Below are positions 5,724 through 13,606 of a DNA stretch of 30,352 bases, piece after piece (position 1 is the stretch's first letter; every line of letters begins with the position of its first letter). The DNA comes from Bacteroidales bacterium (GTDB lineage Bacteria; Bacteroidota; Bacteroidia; Bacteroidales; Bacteroidaceae). The stretch covers positions 1 to 30,352 of the forward strand of contig SFEP01000027.1 of assembly GCA_004557185.1 (NCBI GenBank). Reading direction: 5' to 3'. A program made the position numbers and the translations under genes. The notes below the pieces were generated by a model. That model saw only the letters and a list, made by a program, of their open reading frames with translations. It was not told the DNA's origin and made no database searches.

Positions 5724-8342
5724 ATGATCTATCCCCAAAATTTTGAACAGAAGATCGGCTTCACGGAGATACGCACCATGCTTAAGGGGCGTTGCCTTTC
5801 GTCGCTTGGCACCGAGTGGGTGGAGCGCCAGTTGCGCTTCATGTCGCGGGTGGATGACGTGCGGCAGGCGCTGACCATCTACAGCGAATACGTGCGTTAC
5901 GTGGACGAGGCTGACGAAGAGCCTGAGTGCGACTTCTTCGATGTGCGCGAAGCCTTGCTGCGTGCCCGCCCCGAAGGCACCTACATGGAGGAGCAGGACC
6001 TCTTTCTGCTGAAACGCTCCCTGCACACCATCCATGCCTACACGCAGGCATTCATGCAAAGTTGTGGAGACGACGACGCGCCTGTCTGGGATACACCTAA
6101 CGATGACGACGACGAGCAAATTGAAGGGGCTGACGACGACACCACAGCCGCTGCCACGCCTGCGGCAGACTACCGCTATCCCGCATTGGCCGCCATGGCC
6201 GAACAGGTGGACGTGTTCCCCGAAGTAGTAAGACTCATCGAGAGTATTCTCGACAAATACGGAAAGGTGAAGGACAGCGCTTCGCCCGAGCTGCAACAGA
6301 CGCGCCGCCAGTTGGAACAAACCATGCGCAGCATTTCGCACAGCCTGCGCAACATTCTGGCTGAGGCGCAGCAGGAGGGCTTCATTGCACGCGACGTGGC
6401 TCCCACCATGCGCGACGGCCGTTTGGTCATACCCGTAGCCCCTTCGCTCAAAAAGAAATTTCAGGGCATTGTGCACGACGAGAGTGCCTCGGGCCGCACC
6501 GTCTTCATTGAGCCAGCGGCCGTGGTCGAGGCCAACAACCGCATCCGCGAACTGAAAGCCGCCGAAAAGCGCGAGGTCATACGCATCCTGCAGGAACTCA
6601 CGGCTTCCATACGCCCACACATGCAGGCCATGTCGCACTCGCTCAAGTTCTTGGCGCATGTCGATTTCCTTCGCGCCCTCCATCAATTTGCCCTTAGCCA
6701 AAGGGCCATCGTGCCCGAGGTGGCAGCCTCTCCCCGCATAGCATGGGAGGAGGCCCGACACCCGCTCCTCGAACAGTCGCTGGCACGCCACGGCAAACAC
6801 ATGATTCCCCTGCAAGTCAGGATGCCAGCCAACAAACGCATTCTGCTAATTTCTGGTCCCAATGCAGGCGGCAAATCCGTTTGCCTCAAAACGGTGGCGC
6901 TGCTGCAATACATGCTGCAATGCGGCATGCCCGTACCTGCCGGCGAGGGCTCCAAGCCTGGCATCTTTCACAGCATGTTCATCGACATCGGCGACGAGCA
7001 GAGTCTTGAAAACGAACTTTCCACCTACTCCTCGCACCTACTCGGCATGTCGCAAATGCTGAAAAAGGCGCGCCGCGGCAGCTTGGTACTCATCGATGAA
7101 TTCGGGCGCGGCACGGAGCCGCAGATGGGTGGTGCACTGGCCGAGGGCATGCTGCACACCTTTGTGCGCAACGGCACGCACGGCATCATCACCACCCACT
7201 ACCAGAACCTCAAAAACTACGCCCAGCAGCACGATGCCACCGAGAGCGGCGCCATGCTCTACGACCGCGAACAGATGCAGCCGCTCTACCAGTTGCGCAT
7301 AGGCCACCCCGGCAGTTCGTTTGCCATCGAGATAGCGCGCAAAAGCGGTCTGCCAGACGAGGTCATACAATACGCCACACGCCTTGTGGGCAAAGACTAC
7401 GTGATGAGCGACCGCTACCTGCAGGACATCATGCGCGACAAGATGCTCGTTGAAAAGGAAAAACACTCCTTGCAGCAAAGCAGGCAGCAACTCGACCACG
7501 ACCTGCAACACTATGCAGCCGAACTGGCTGGGCTACGCGAAGAGCGCAAACGCATTCTCACCGAGGCCAAAAGCCAAGCCGAAGAACTGGTGGCGGCTGC
7601 CAATGCCAAGATTGAAAACACCATACGCCTCATCAAGGAGGCACAGGCCGAAAAGGAGAAAACGCTTGAGGCACGCCGCGAACTGGCCGACTTTACACAA
7701 ACTGTCCCCGACGTCGACACCGAAGAGGAGAACATTGCCCGCCGCATGGCCAAAATTCAGCGACGCCAAGAGCGCCGCCGCCAGTCAGCCGAACGGCGCA
7801 ACAATGGGTCCGCACCCACAACAGCCACACCCGCAGCCACACAGCAGGCCGCTCCACCCTCCTCTACCCAACCCGTACTCGTAGGCTCGTTCGTCCGCCT
7901 CAAGGGGCAAACCACCACAGGTCGCGTACAAGCCATTCAGGGCAAACAGGCCAAAGTCTTGTTCGGCATGATGCACACGCACGTGCCCCTCTCGCGTCTC
8001 GAAGTCACCGACGCTCCCTCAACCACCCCATCGGGGCCTGCAGCGCTCCACCTCGTTAATCCAGCATCCACGGCCGAGATGCGCGAAAAGCAGTTGCGCT
8101 TCAGTCCGCAAACCGACCTCCGCGGCATGCGTGCCGACGAGGCTCTGCGCGCCTTGGCCTACTACATCGACGATGCCATACAGTTTGGCCAAGGCACTGT
8201 GAAAATTCTGCATGGCACGGGCACGGGCGCCCTGCGACAGTTGGTGCGCGACTACCTGGCCAGCACACCCGGCATACGTTCCTATCACGACGAACACGTG
8301 CAGTTTGGCGGTGCTGGCATCACCGTGGTCGAATTGGAATAA
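5724..8342 (+). CDS. mutS2: MutS2 family ATPase/Smr endonuclease
   Basis: The 872-residue protein belongs to the MutS2 group, which acts on branched DNA or collided ribosomes rather than in mismatch repair. The core and lever region is followed by the ABC-type ATPase: Walker A GPNAGGKS near residue 376, a Walker B region LIDEFGRGTEPQMGG and the TTHYQNLK segment. A charged coiled coil runs from about 570 to 680 and is followed by a low-complexity Pro/Thr/Ala linker. The C-terminal Smr domain has DLRGMRADEAL and the HGTGTGALR motif. Unusual is a roughly 40-residue acidic insertion (NDDDDEQIEGADDD) near residues 115-155. The start was set by the promoter box and the family-like MIYPQNFEQKIGF. 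It is transcribed divergently from hpt. Confidence 0.96.
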   Translation: MIYPQNFEQKIGFTEIRTMLKGRCLSSLGTEWVERQLRFMSRVDDVRQALTIYSEYVRYVDEADEEPECDFFDVREALLRARPEGTYMEEQDLFLLKRSLHTIHAYTQAFMQSCGDDDAPVWDTPNDDDDEQIEGADDDTTAAATPAADYRYPALAAMAEQVDVFPEVVRLIESILDKYGKVKDSASPELQQTRRQLEQTMRSISHSLRNILAEAQQEGFIARDVAPTMRDGRLVIPVAPSLKKKFQGIVHDESASGRTVFIEPAAVVEANNRIRELKAAEKREVIRILQELTASIRPHMQAMSHSLKFLAHVDFLRALHQFALSQRAIVPEVAASPRIAWEEARHPLLEQSLARHGKHMIPLQVRMPANKRILLISGPNAGGKSVCLKTVALLQYMLQCGMPVPAGEGSKPGIFHSMFIDIGDEQSLENELSTYSSHLLGMSQMLKKARRGSLVLIDEFGRGTEPQMGGALAEGMLHTFVRNGTHGIITTHYQNLKNYAQQHDATESGAMLYDREQMQPLYQLRIGHPGSSFAIEIARKSGLPDEVIQYATRLVGKDYVMSDRYLQDIMRDKMLVEKEKHSLQQSRQQLDHDLQHYAAELAGLREERKRILTEAKSQAEELVAAANAKIENTIRLIKEAQAEKEKTLEARRELADFTQTVPDVDTEEENIARRMAKIQRRQERRRQSAERRNNGSAPTTATPAATQQAAPPSSTQPVLVGSFVRLKGQTTTGRVQAIQGKQAKVLFGMMHTHVPLSRLEVTDAPSTTPSGPAALHLVNPASTAEMREKQLRFSPQTDLRGMRADEALRALAYYIDDAIQFGQGTVKILHGTGTGALRQLVRDYLASTPGIRSYHDEHVQFGGAGITVVELE

Positions 8343-8473
8343 CATAGCCCTTCAGAGTCCCGCAGTGCATGCTCTGGTGTCTCAAAGATGTGTAGATGCC
8401 ATCTCATCCCGAACCTTCCGCACAGCTCACCCCATGTGTCTGTTTGAACTTTGGGCTTAAATACTCATAGCTT

Positions 8474-9031
8474 ATGAAGAAGATTTTGTTTATCATCGGC
8501 TCCCTGCGCAAGGAGTCGTTCAACAAGCAGCTTGCCCTGCTCGCCGAGCAACATCTGGCCAACCGCGCACAAGTGGAGTACCTTGACTACGCCGACCTCC
8601 CTTTCATGAATCAGGACGTGGAGTTTCCTGCCCCCGACTCCGTGCAGCGCGTCCGCGCCAAGGTGGCCGAGGCCGATGCGCTATGGATTTTCACGCCCGA
8701 GTACAATTACAGTTACCCTGCGCACCTCAAGAACCTCATCGACTGGCTGTCGCGCCCCCTCGTGCCAGGCGACCGTCAAACACCCTTGGCCATCAATGAC
8801 AAGAAGGTGGCACTGAGCGGCGCGGGCGGTGCATCTGCCACGGCCAAGTGTCGTGAAAAACTAACCGAACTTCTCTCCCTCCCCTTCATCCATGCCCACG
8901 TTATGACTACACCGCAAACGGGCATCGTTCTTTGCAAGGAAGCGTGGACAGAAGGCCGCCTACTCCTCACCGAAGCACAAACAGCAGAACTGCACCGCCA
9001 GGCTGAAGCTTTCCTTCACTTCATGGCATAG
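8474..9031 (+). CDS. NAD(P)H-dependent FMN reductase family protein
   Basis: The 185-residue flavodoxin-fold protein resembles the NADPH-dependent FMN/quinone/azo reductase group (FMN_red). The FMN phosphate loop is GSLRKESFNKQ at residues 9-19. The TPEYNYSYPAHLKNLIDWLSR segment near 76-98 is the classic second flavin-binding motif, and ALSGAGGASAT forms the third loop. The length is normal and there is no signal peptide, so it should act in the cytoplasm. It lies 131 nt after mutS2 on the same strand and ends before a strong hairpin at 9106. Its physiological electron acceptor cannot be told from sequence. Confidence 0.88.
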   Translation: MKKILFIIGSLRKESFNKQLALLAEQHLANRAQVEYLDYADLPFMNQDVEFPAPDSVQRVRAKVAEADALWIFTPEYNYSYPAHLKNLIDWLSRPLVPGDRQTPLAINDKKVALSGAGGASATAKCREKLTELLSLPFIHAHVMTTPQTGIVLCKEAWTEGRLLLTEAQTAELHRQAEAFLHFMA

Positions 9032-9105
9032 CGGCCATATCTACAACGCTATCAGGGGTACATGGAATGCTATCAAGCCCACCGCCCCTCCCCCATCCAT
9101 CACAA

Positions 9106-9144
9106 CATGCGTGGCTCCGTCCGTTCAGGATAGAGCCACGCATG
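9106..9144 (+). terminator. hairpin after the FMN reductase gene
   Basis: Perfect 12-bp arms at 9106-9117 and 9133-9144 with a 15-nt loop, about 75 nt after the stop codon. Outer bases (CAA/TTG) extend the pairing imperfectly. No long U tract follows. Confidence 0.6.
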
Positions 9145-9339
9145 CTGTTGTAGGATGTCTAACCCAAAGAACGAGTACGCTGCATTCCCCCGCACCCTTT
9201 CAAGCCGCTTATCATTTCCAGCACTCCCCTCACACCACATACTTGCTTCGTCCCCATTCTTTGTCGCCGCGTAAACCGCTCCCCTCCCATATTGGTTGCT
9301 TCGCCTCCATGCCCACTCTCCCTTTCAGCAAGGCGCGAA

Positions 9340-9566
9340 ACCGTGATGGCAACCTATCTTCTCATTACGAAAAGCCGCCTTGTTCGTTGTCCTCGCCCAA
9401 GGACAACGTTGTCCTCACCCAAGTGCAACATTGTCCTCGGCCGAGTGCAACGTTGTCCTCGTCCGAGGACAACGAACAACAAGCGTTCTTGCAACGGGAT
9501 TACGCCTTCTCGAAAGAGCCAAACGTGTGACAGATACGAGTCTAAATCATTGAAATACAAAAGCAA
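9340..9566 (-). repeat. dispersed palindrome-array element, copy A
   Basis: Read on the minus strand, the element has a promoter-like TTGCTTTTGT (9566-9557), a conserved leader (9537-9474), four tandem 22-bp units (9473-9386) and a weaker shared 3' flank with CTTTTC/GAGAAG. The leader aligns without gaps to copy B at 26712-26775 with 47 of 64 bases identical (28 of 30 in the core). The pattern suggests a short transcribed RNA of stacked hairpins. The exact 3' end is uncertain. Confidence 0.7.
9386..9473 (-). repeat. four tandem 22-bp palindromic units (copy A)
   Basis: Units occupy 9386-9407, 9408-9429, 9430-9451 and 9452-9473 without spacers. The unit at 9452-9473 is a 10-bp perfect hairpin with a 2-nt centre (GTTGTCCTCG/CGAGGACAAC). 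In the minus reading, right half-sites are almost constant (GGACAAC) while left half-sites alternate between GTTGTCC and GTTGCAC. Confidence 0.9.
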
Positions 9567-9695
9567 TATTCCCCAATTCGCCACCATCGCGCCACACTCC
9601 ACCTCCTGCGAATAGCATTACTCCACAATTAGCCAGAAATCAGAGCAAAGCGAAGAATAGGATAACATGGCAAAGGCCGAACGTAACAAGCCGAA

Positions 9696-9735
9696 GGAGA
9701 CTGTGCCGTAATTCTATTTTTACGACACAGCCTCC
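9696..9735 (-). terminator. imperfect 16-bp hairpin after the glycosyltransferase gene
   Basis: Arms 9696-9711 and 9720-9735 pair at 14 of 16 positions around an 8-nt loop, about 75 nt beyond the glycosyltransferase stop on the minus strand. The sequence (GACTGTGCCG ... CGACACAG) nearly repeats the hairpin after tRNA-Tyr at 25345-25382. Confidence 0.5.
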
Positions 9736-9808
9736 CGATGTTCAGCCTGTCCACGTACGGAAACTTACAGTTTGGCACTTGTTTCGCAACCCGTGGTGAC
9801 AAAGCATT

Positions 9809-10747
9809 TTACATTACTTCCTCATCATTATACTCCGATGCCAGATAGGTGGGGCGCTTCTTGGTCTCGTTGAAGATGCGGCCTATATATTCACCCAATA
9901 TGCCGATGGTGAGCAACTGCACTCCACCCATAAACAGGGTGACCACAATCAAGGTGGTAAAACCGCGAGCCTCATCGCCAAACACCAAGGTCTTGACACC
10001 GTAGAACACCATAAAGCAGAATGCTATGAAAGCCACAACAAAGCCAAACACTGAAGCAAAACGCAGGGGGGCTGTTGTAAACGAAGTAATACCTTCAATA
10101 GCCAAGTTGAACAGACTACTGAAATTCCAATTACTCTCGCCTGCCACACGATCACCTCTGTCGAAAATGATTTCTTTCTTGCTATAACCTATCCAACAGA
10201 AAAGACCTTTCGTGTATCTTTCGCTCTCACGCAGCTTGGTCAGTGCATGAATGCATTGGCGGTCGAGCAGTCGGAAATCGCCCACATTCTGTAAAACGTC
10301 AAAGCGTGTGGTATGGTCCAGTATTCTATAGAACAGCAGGGAGAACTTCTTGCGGAGCCAACTTTCCTTGCCACGATTGGCACGCTTGGCATATACATCC
10401 TTATATCCCTCTTCCCAATATCGCAACATCTCGGGTATTAAGGAGGGTGGATCCTGCAGGTCGGCATCCATAATCACCACGCAGTCGCCCGTCACATAGT
10501 CAAATCCAGCCAGCATGGCGTTCTCCTTGCCAAAGTTGCGCGACAGGTTCACATAGTTCATATGCTTGTCGTTGGCACGCTGCGACTTGATAATCTGCAA
10601 CGTGTTGTCTTTGCTGCCATCGTTCACATACAACACCTCCCATTCGTAACCAGGCTGCGACTGCATGAGCGACTGCAATTCGGGATATAACAACGGCAAG
10701 CTCTGCTCCTCGTTATAGCACGGCACTAATATCGATACCTTTTTCAT
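9809..10747 (-). CDS. GT2 polyprenyl-phosphate glycosyltransferase (GtrB/DPM1-like)
   Basis: The 312-residue enzyme should move a sugar from a nucleotide donor to a polyprenyl phosphate at the inner membrane. The GT-A catalytic domain covers about residues 1-225, with the start VSILVPCYNEEQSLP, a VNDGSKDNT segment, the metal-binding DADLQDPP near 94 and the GDFRLLDRQ segment. Two membrane helices follow (about 232-256 and 266-290), then a LGEYIGRIFNETKKRP tail typical of GtrB/YkcC proteins. It is 24 nt downstream of the DUF6056-like gene fragments on the minus strand, so the pair probably makes and transfers a lipid-linked sugar for surface decoration. The donor sugar and acceptor are unknown. 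Confidence 0.92.
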   Translation of the reverse strand: MKKVSILVPCYNEEQSLPLLYPELQSLMQSQPGYEWEVLYVNDGSKDNTLQIIKSQRANDKHMNYVNLSRNFGKENAMLAGFDYVTGDCVVIMDADLQDPPSLIPEMLRYWEEGYKDVYAKRANRGKESWLRKKFSLLFYRILDHTTRFDVLQNVGDFRLLDRQCIHALTKLRESERYTKGLFCWIGYSKKEIIFDRGDRVAGESNWNFSSLFNLAIEGITSFTTAPLRFASVFGFVVAFIAFCFMVFYGVKTLVFGDEARGFTTLIVVTLFMGGVQLLTIGILGEYIGRIFNETKKRPTYLASEYNDEEVM

Positions 10748-10771
10748 AGCGTCTCTCTTTTTCTTGATAGT

Positions 10772-11431
10772 TTAATCACCCAGTTTCACTTCATCTATCA
10801 CCCAATGCACATTGTTGACATCGGTTTCGTAGATGATAGCATAAACGTAGTCTTCAGATTGGATGCTTGGATAAACTTCAGCAAGAGGTATTGACGCAGA
10901 TGACGGGGTCAGGCCAAACAGTTTCTCAACCTTGGCCGTTGTGCTCTTGGCTGCATAATGCAAGTGTACTTGCTTATGCATTTCCGTGGGCTTTACCTTT
11001 ACTATGTAATAATGCCACGTCGGGTTGTTGTAAACGCTGGGACCAACCTCGTGAGCCGGAATACAATACGCTTCGAGTGTAGGTAAAGAGTCGGGCAAAA
11101 TCACAGAAACCTTGGCTTCATCATTGTCTTCGGACACATACTTGGAGACAACTTTGCACACATTCGGATGTTTGGCCGTAGCGCAGGGTTGGAGTGCAAA
11201 GTCACACAAGAGGGATTGACCCACAACTTCGGTTTCTGCGTGATAGAATTTATGGAATGAGATATAGGAATGGTCTGCCTTGCGAGCCTGACTGATGTAA
11301 TCGTTATATCCCTCAAACAATAGGCTTCGGTAATAGTAGACGAAACCCGAAGAAACAAGGAGTAAAACGCCTAATACGACGCTGATGTATTTGCTATAAG
11401 TTTTGAGCAAATACCCCCCCCCTATAAGCAA
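10772..11431 (-). pseudogene. C-terminal part of split DUF6056-like membrane protein
   Basis: This 219-codon frame lacks a credible start of its own. It continues the upstream membrane protein when the G tract at 11414-11422 loses one base (reading AYRGGYLLKTYSK). It carries one membrane helix (about KYISVVLGVLLLVSSGFVYYY) followed by about 170 residues of an extracytoplasmic domain rich in aromatic residues, ending VHWVIDEVKLGD. In the nine-G state the piece would not be made as a fusion; translation from an internal codon in the tract is unlikely. Fused, the protein would be 541 residues. Confidence 0.75.
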
Positions 11432-12398
11432 AAGCCAAAACTACTACGGCCAAAATGCCAAGCAGAACAGGGAAAGTAAGTTGGTGGCGCGCTGTAAAGG
11501 CCACTACGCACGTGAACAAAATGCTGATACCGGCAGAAGCAAGATAAAGCAGATTGTCGCGTACTAACTGGCTCTTGCGCTTCAACAAGGCAACAAGCAG
11601 CAGCATCATAGGCAGCCACGACAACAGCACGACTTTTAGTGAACGCTTGACCATAGCCACAACAAAACCGTCTGCATCGCCAGGCGTTGAACTCTTGAAA
11701 CGAAGGAAATTGGAAGGAGCAAACACACCTATGCACGTGCCTATCCAAAAGCCAATGGCGGGGATGTAGAATGCAGGTACGCGATAGTCCTTACGGAACA
11801 GCAGTAAAAGGAATGTGGCACCAGCCAAACCGATGGAGAAACTCTCCTGCAACGAACCTATCACGATGCCAGTCACAAATAAAACAGCCGTTGCCGCATG
11901 CCCCATGTGCTTCTTATCCTTGGCCACGTCGAGAGCAAGCATGAAGGCCATGACCAGCGCTCCTGTCCACAGGTAATTGACAACTTCTGCCATGTTGCCC
12001 ATAAACGTCATGTTGAACTGCGGCGTAAGCACGCAGAGCAGGGTCAGCAGAATGTACTTATCGCATCCAGCAGTCTGCACCTTACGCCGGATGATGGCCA
12101 GCGACGAGGCCAGCAACAGGCATAAACTGAAGGCACAGCCCAAAGCATAGAAATGCACGCGATGTCCACCGCACATCCATCTTACAAACGTGTGCACAAT
12201 GAAGCGACCATTGACATGCAGGTAGTCGTACGCATTAGCCACGATGGCGTCCGTCCAACTCACATTACGCGCTCCGTTGAAGAACGTGTACGTTACATCA
12301 TCGTGAACCTGCATATACAGACTGTTGATAAAGTAGAATACAATGAACACGACAGACAGAAACACATAGTCCTGCTTCTTAAATAGGGAATTACTCAT
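11394..12398 (-). CDS. DUF6056-like polytopic membrane protein, N-terminal part (334 aa)
   Basis: The protein has several hydrophobic segments and resembles DUF6056 family membrane proteins, thought to act like glucosyl/glycosyl transferases of the GT-C kind that use lipid-linked sugars. Visible family-like features are HDDVTYTFF after the first helix, NGRFIVHTFVRW, NMAEVVNYLWTGAL and GSLQESFSIGLAG. The start at 12398 (MSNSLFKKQDY) is preferred because the promoter box at 12475-12468 puts the transcript start downstream of the earlier ATG at 12470. In the given sequence it ends early, just after a nine-G run, with RGGVFAQNL; losing one G joins it to the 10772-11431 frame. The glycosyltransferase downstream is the likely partner. 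The function is inferred. Confidence 0.75.
   Translation of the reverse strand: MSNSLFKKQDYVFLSVVFIVFYFINSLYMQVHDDVTYTFFNGARNVSWTDAIVANAYDYLHVNGRFIVHTFVRWMCGGHRVHFYALGCAFSLCLLLASSLAIIRRKVQTAGCDKYILLTLLCVLTPQFNMTFMGNMAEVVNYLWTGALVMAFMLALDVAKDKKHMGHAATAVLFVTGIVIGSLQESFSIGLAGATFLLLLFRKDYRVPAFYIPAIGFWIGTCIGVFAPSNFLRFKSSTPGDADGFVVAMVKRSLKVVLLSWLPMMLLLVALLKRKSQLVRDNLLYLASAGISILFTCVVAFTARHQLTFPVLLGILAVVVLAFAYRGGVFAQNL
11414..11422. repeat. nine-base C/G homopolymer at the frame junction
   Basis: Nine C on the plus strand (nine G in the gene) lie exactly where the membrane-protein frame leaves the downstream frame. Eight G give one continuous 541-residue reading; nine do not. Such tracts are classic slipped-strand contingency loci, but also classic sequencing-error sites. 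Confidence 0.95.
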
Positions 12399-12467
12399 AT
12401 TACATAAATGATTAGAACGAATAAGTTTTGATTGTCTTAAAAAATCCTCAAAAAGGATGTAACGCTG

Positions 12468-12475
12468 CAAAAGTA
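12468..12475 (-). promoter_or_regulatory. -7 box upstream of the DUF6056-like gene
   Basis: TACTTTTG on the minus strand; the transcript would start near 12463, giving a leader of about 65 nt before the ATG at 12398. Confidence 0.65.
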
Positions 12476-12555
12476 CGAATTATTAACAGAATGAGGCAAT
12501 TAGGACGGCAGCTTGTAAGAGTTGCGGACTTTTTTTTTGCGAGCTGTTTATCAAC

Positions 12556-12600
12556 ACAGCGCATCCGCAACGCCAAGGGGTGGCACTGCGGATGCGCTGT
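12556..12600 (-). terminator. perfect 14-bp hairpin after the GH25 gene
   Basis: Arms 12556-12569 and 12587-12600 with a 17-nt loop lie 31 nt beyond the lysozyme stop on the minus strand. No U tract follows on that strand; a run of nine T at 12530-12538 lies on the plus strand. Confidence 0.6.
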
Positions 12601-12630
12601 GGTTAGGGTGATGCGTGGTGGACGGGGCTG

Positions 12631-13455
12631 TCAGAGCATGACCTGATAAAGGGAATACTCGCCCATGATTTTGCTACGGTCCACGTTGCCCTTGATGCCG
12701 GGAATGGATCCGGTGGACGTGTACTGCCACATGATGTAGTCCTTGCCGTCGTCGAGTATGGGAGAGTCGCTGCGGTAGCGGGCTATCATGAAGTGGTAGT
12801 CGCTGAACTCACCTAAGAGGTAGCGGTTGTAAAAGTTGTGGTAGGTGTAGAGCAGGGGTTTCTTGCCGTAGTACTCGGTGACCTTGGCTACAAAGGCTTT
12901 AAGGTCGCGAATGAAGGCTTCACTGCTGACGGAGCCGCGGTGCTCGATGTCGATGATGGGCACGAGGTCTTGGTCTTCGCGTTTGACCACAGAGGTGAGG
13001 TTGGCAAACTGCTCCTGCCAGTTGATGTTAGGACGGTAGAAGTGGTAACTGCCTACGCTCAGCCCCACGCGCCGTGCCTCGGCGAGGTTGCGGCGGTAGG
13101 TGTCGTCGACGAGCGATGCGCCCTCGGTAGCCTTGAGGTAGACGTAGGAAATCTGCGTGCCGCGCACTACTTCGTCCCAATTGATGCTGCCCTGGTAATG
13201 CGACACGTCGATACCCTCACGGTAGCGAGAGTTGATGCGTGCGTTCGAGGTGGGCATGAAGAATGCCGAAGCGTGCACCATGCGGCGTTCGTCGCGGGCC
13301 TTGGCAGCCAGTTGGTCGGGTTCGGTAGCATTGTAAGCGGCCATGCCCTTACCGTTGGTTTTGTCCTTTTTGCGGGCCGAGGCCTGCTGCGGACAAGCGA
13401 AGAGAAAGGAGAGCACGGTGGCTAATGCGATGTGGCGGCAATATGTATAGGACAT
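12631..13455 (-). CDS. secreted GH25 family lysozyme
   Basis: The 274-residue enzyme should cleave the MurNAc-GlcNAc bond of peptidoglycan. A signal peptide runs from MSYTYCRHIALATVLSFLFA to QQASA, which supports ATG 13455 over the longer frame starting at 13518. A charged linker leads into the GH25 domain from about residue 80, with GIDVSHYQGSINW (first catalytic Asp), SYVYLKATEG, VGSYHFYRPN and the catalytic DIEHR segment; it ends with the usual MWQYTSTGSIPGIKGNVD. It stands alone between two hairpins, with a TATTTTTG promoter box upstream. It could act in cell-wall remodelling or against other bacteria. Confidence 0.92.
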   Translation of the reverse strand: MSYTYCRHIALATVLSFLFACPQQASARKKDKTNGKGMAAYNATEPDQLAAKARDERRMVHASAFFMPTSNARINSRYREGIDVSHYQGSINWDEVVRGTQISYVYLKATEGASLVDDTYRRNLAEARRVGLSVGSYHFYRPNINWQEQFANLTSVVKREDQDLVPIIDIEHRGSVSSEAFIRDLKAFVAKVTEYYGKKPLLYTYHNFYNRYLLGEFSDYHFMIARYRSDSPILDDGKDYIMWQYTSTGSIPGIKGNVDRSKIMGEYSLYQVML

Positions 13456-13545
13456 CGTGTAAAAGGATTTCAGAAAGGAGGGAGGAGCATGTAGCGCAGC
13501 GTGTTTTTCACCCGGCACCGACTACATGCATTTGTTTCACGGCAA

Positions 13546-13553
13546 CAAAAATA
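13546..13553 (-). promoter_or_regulatory. -7 box of the GH25 gene
   Basis: TATTTTTG on the minus strand fits TAnnTTTG; the transcript would start near 13540. Confidence 0.55.
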
Positions 13554-13606
13554 GAAAAATCCTTGCAAACCACGCACTTCACATTTGTAAAAATGCAATT
13601 TACAAG

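Larger units (their letters stand above)
9145..9808. other. non-coding region holding a dispersed repeat element
   Basis: No gene is supported between the FMN reductase terminator and the glycosyltransferase. The stretch holds the 22-bp palindrome element (9340-9566) and a hairpin at 9696-9735. The remaining bases show no family-like reading in any frame; long open frames across the repeats are shadows caused by the repeat. Confidence 0.6.

Noticed and set aside
7038..7511. Long minus-strand frames inside mutS2 (and similar ones inside lysA, lysC, lepA and obgE)
   Set aside because: They are antisense shadows of strongly biased, well-recognised genes.
9386..9473. CRISPR array
   Set aside because: The repeats are contiguous with no unique spacers and no cas gene is present; arrays B and C fail for the same reason.
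9354..9602. Minus-strand frame translating the 22-bp repeats, with EGVIPLQERL also found in a plus-strand frame at 26662-27129
   Set aside because: The shared peptide comes from the homologous non-coding leader; 22-bp units shift the frame at each copy, so protein selection is unlikely.
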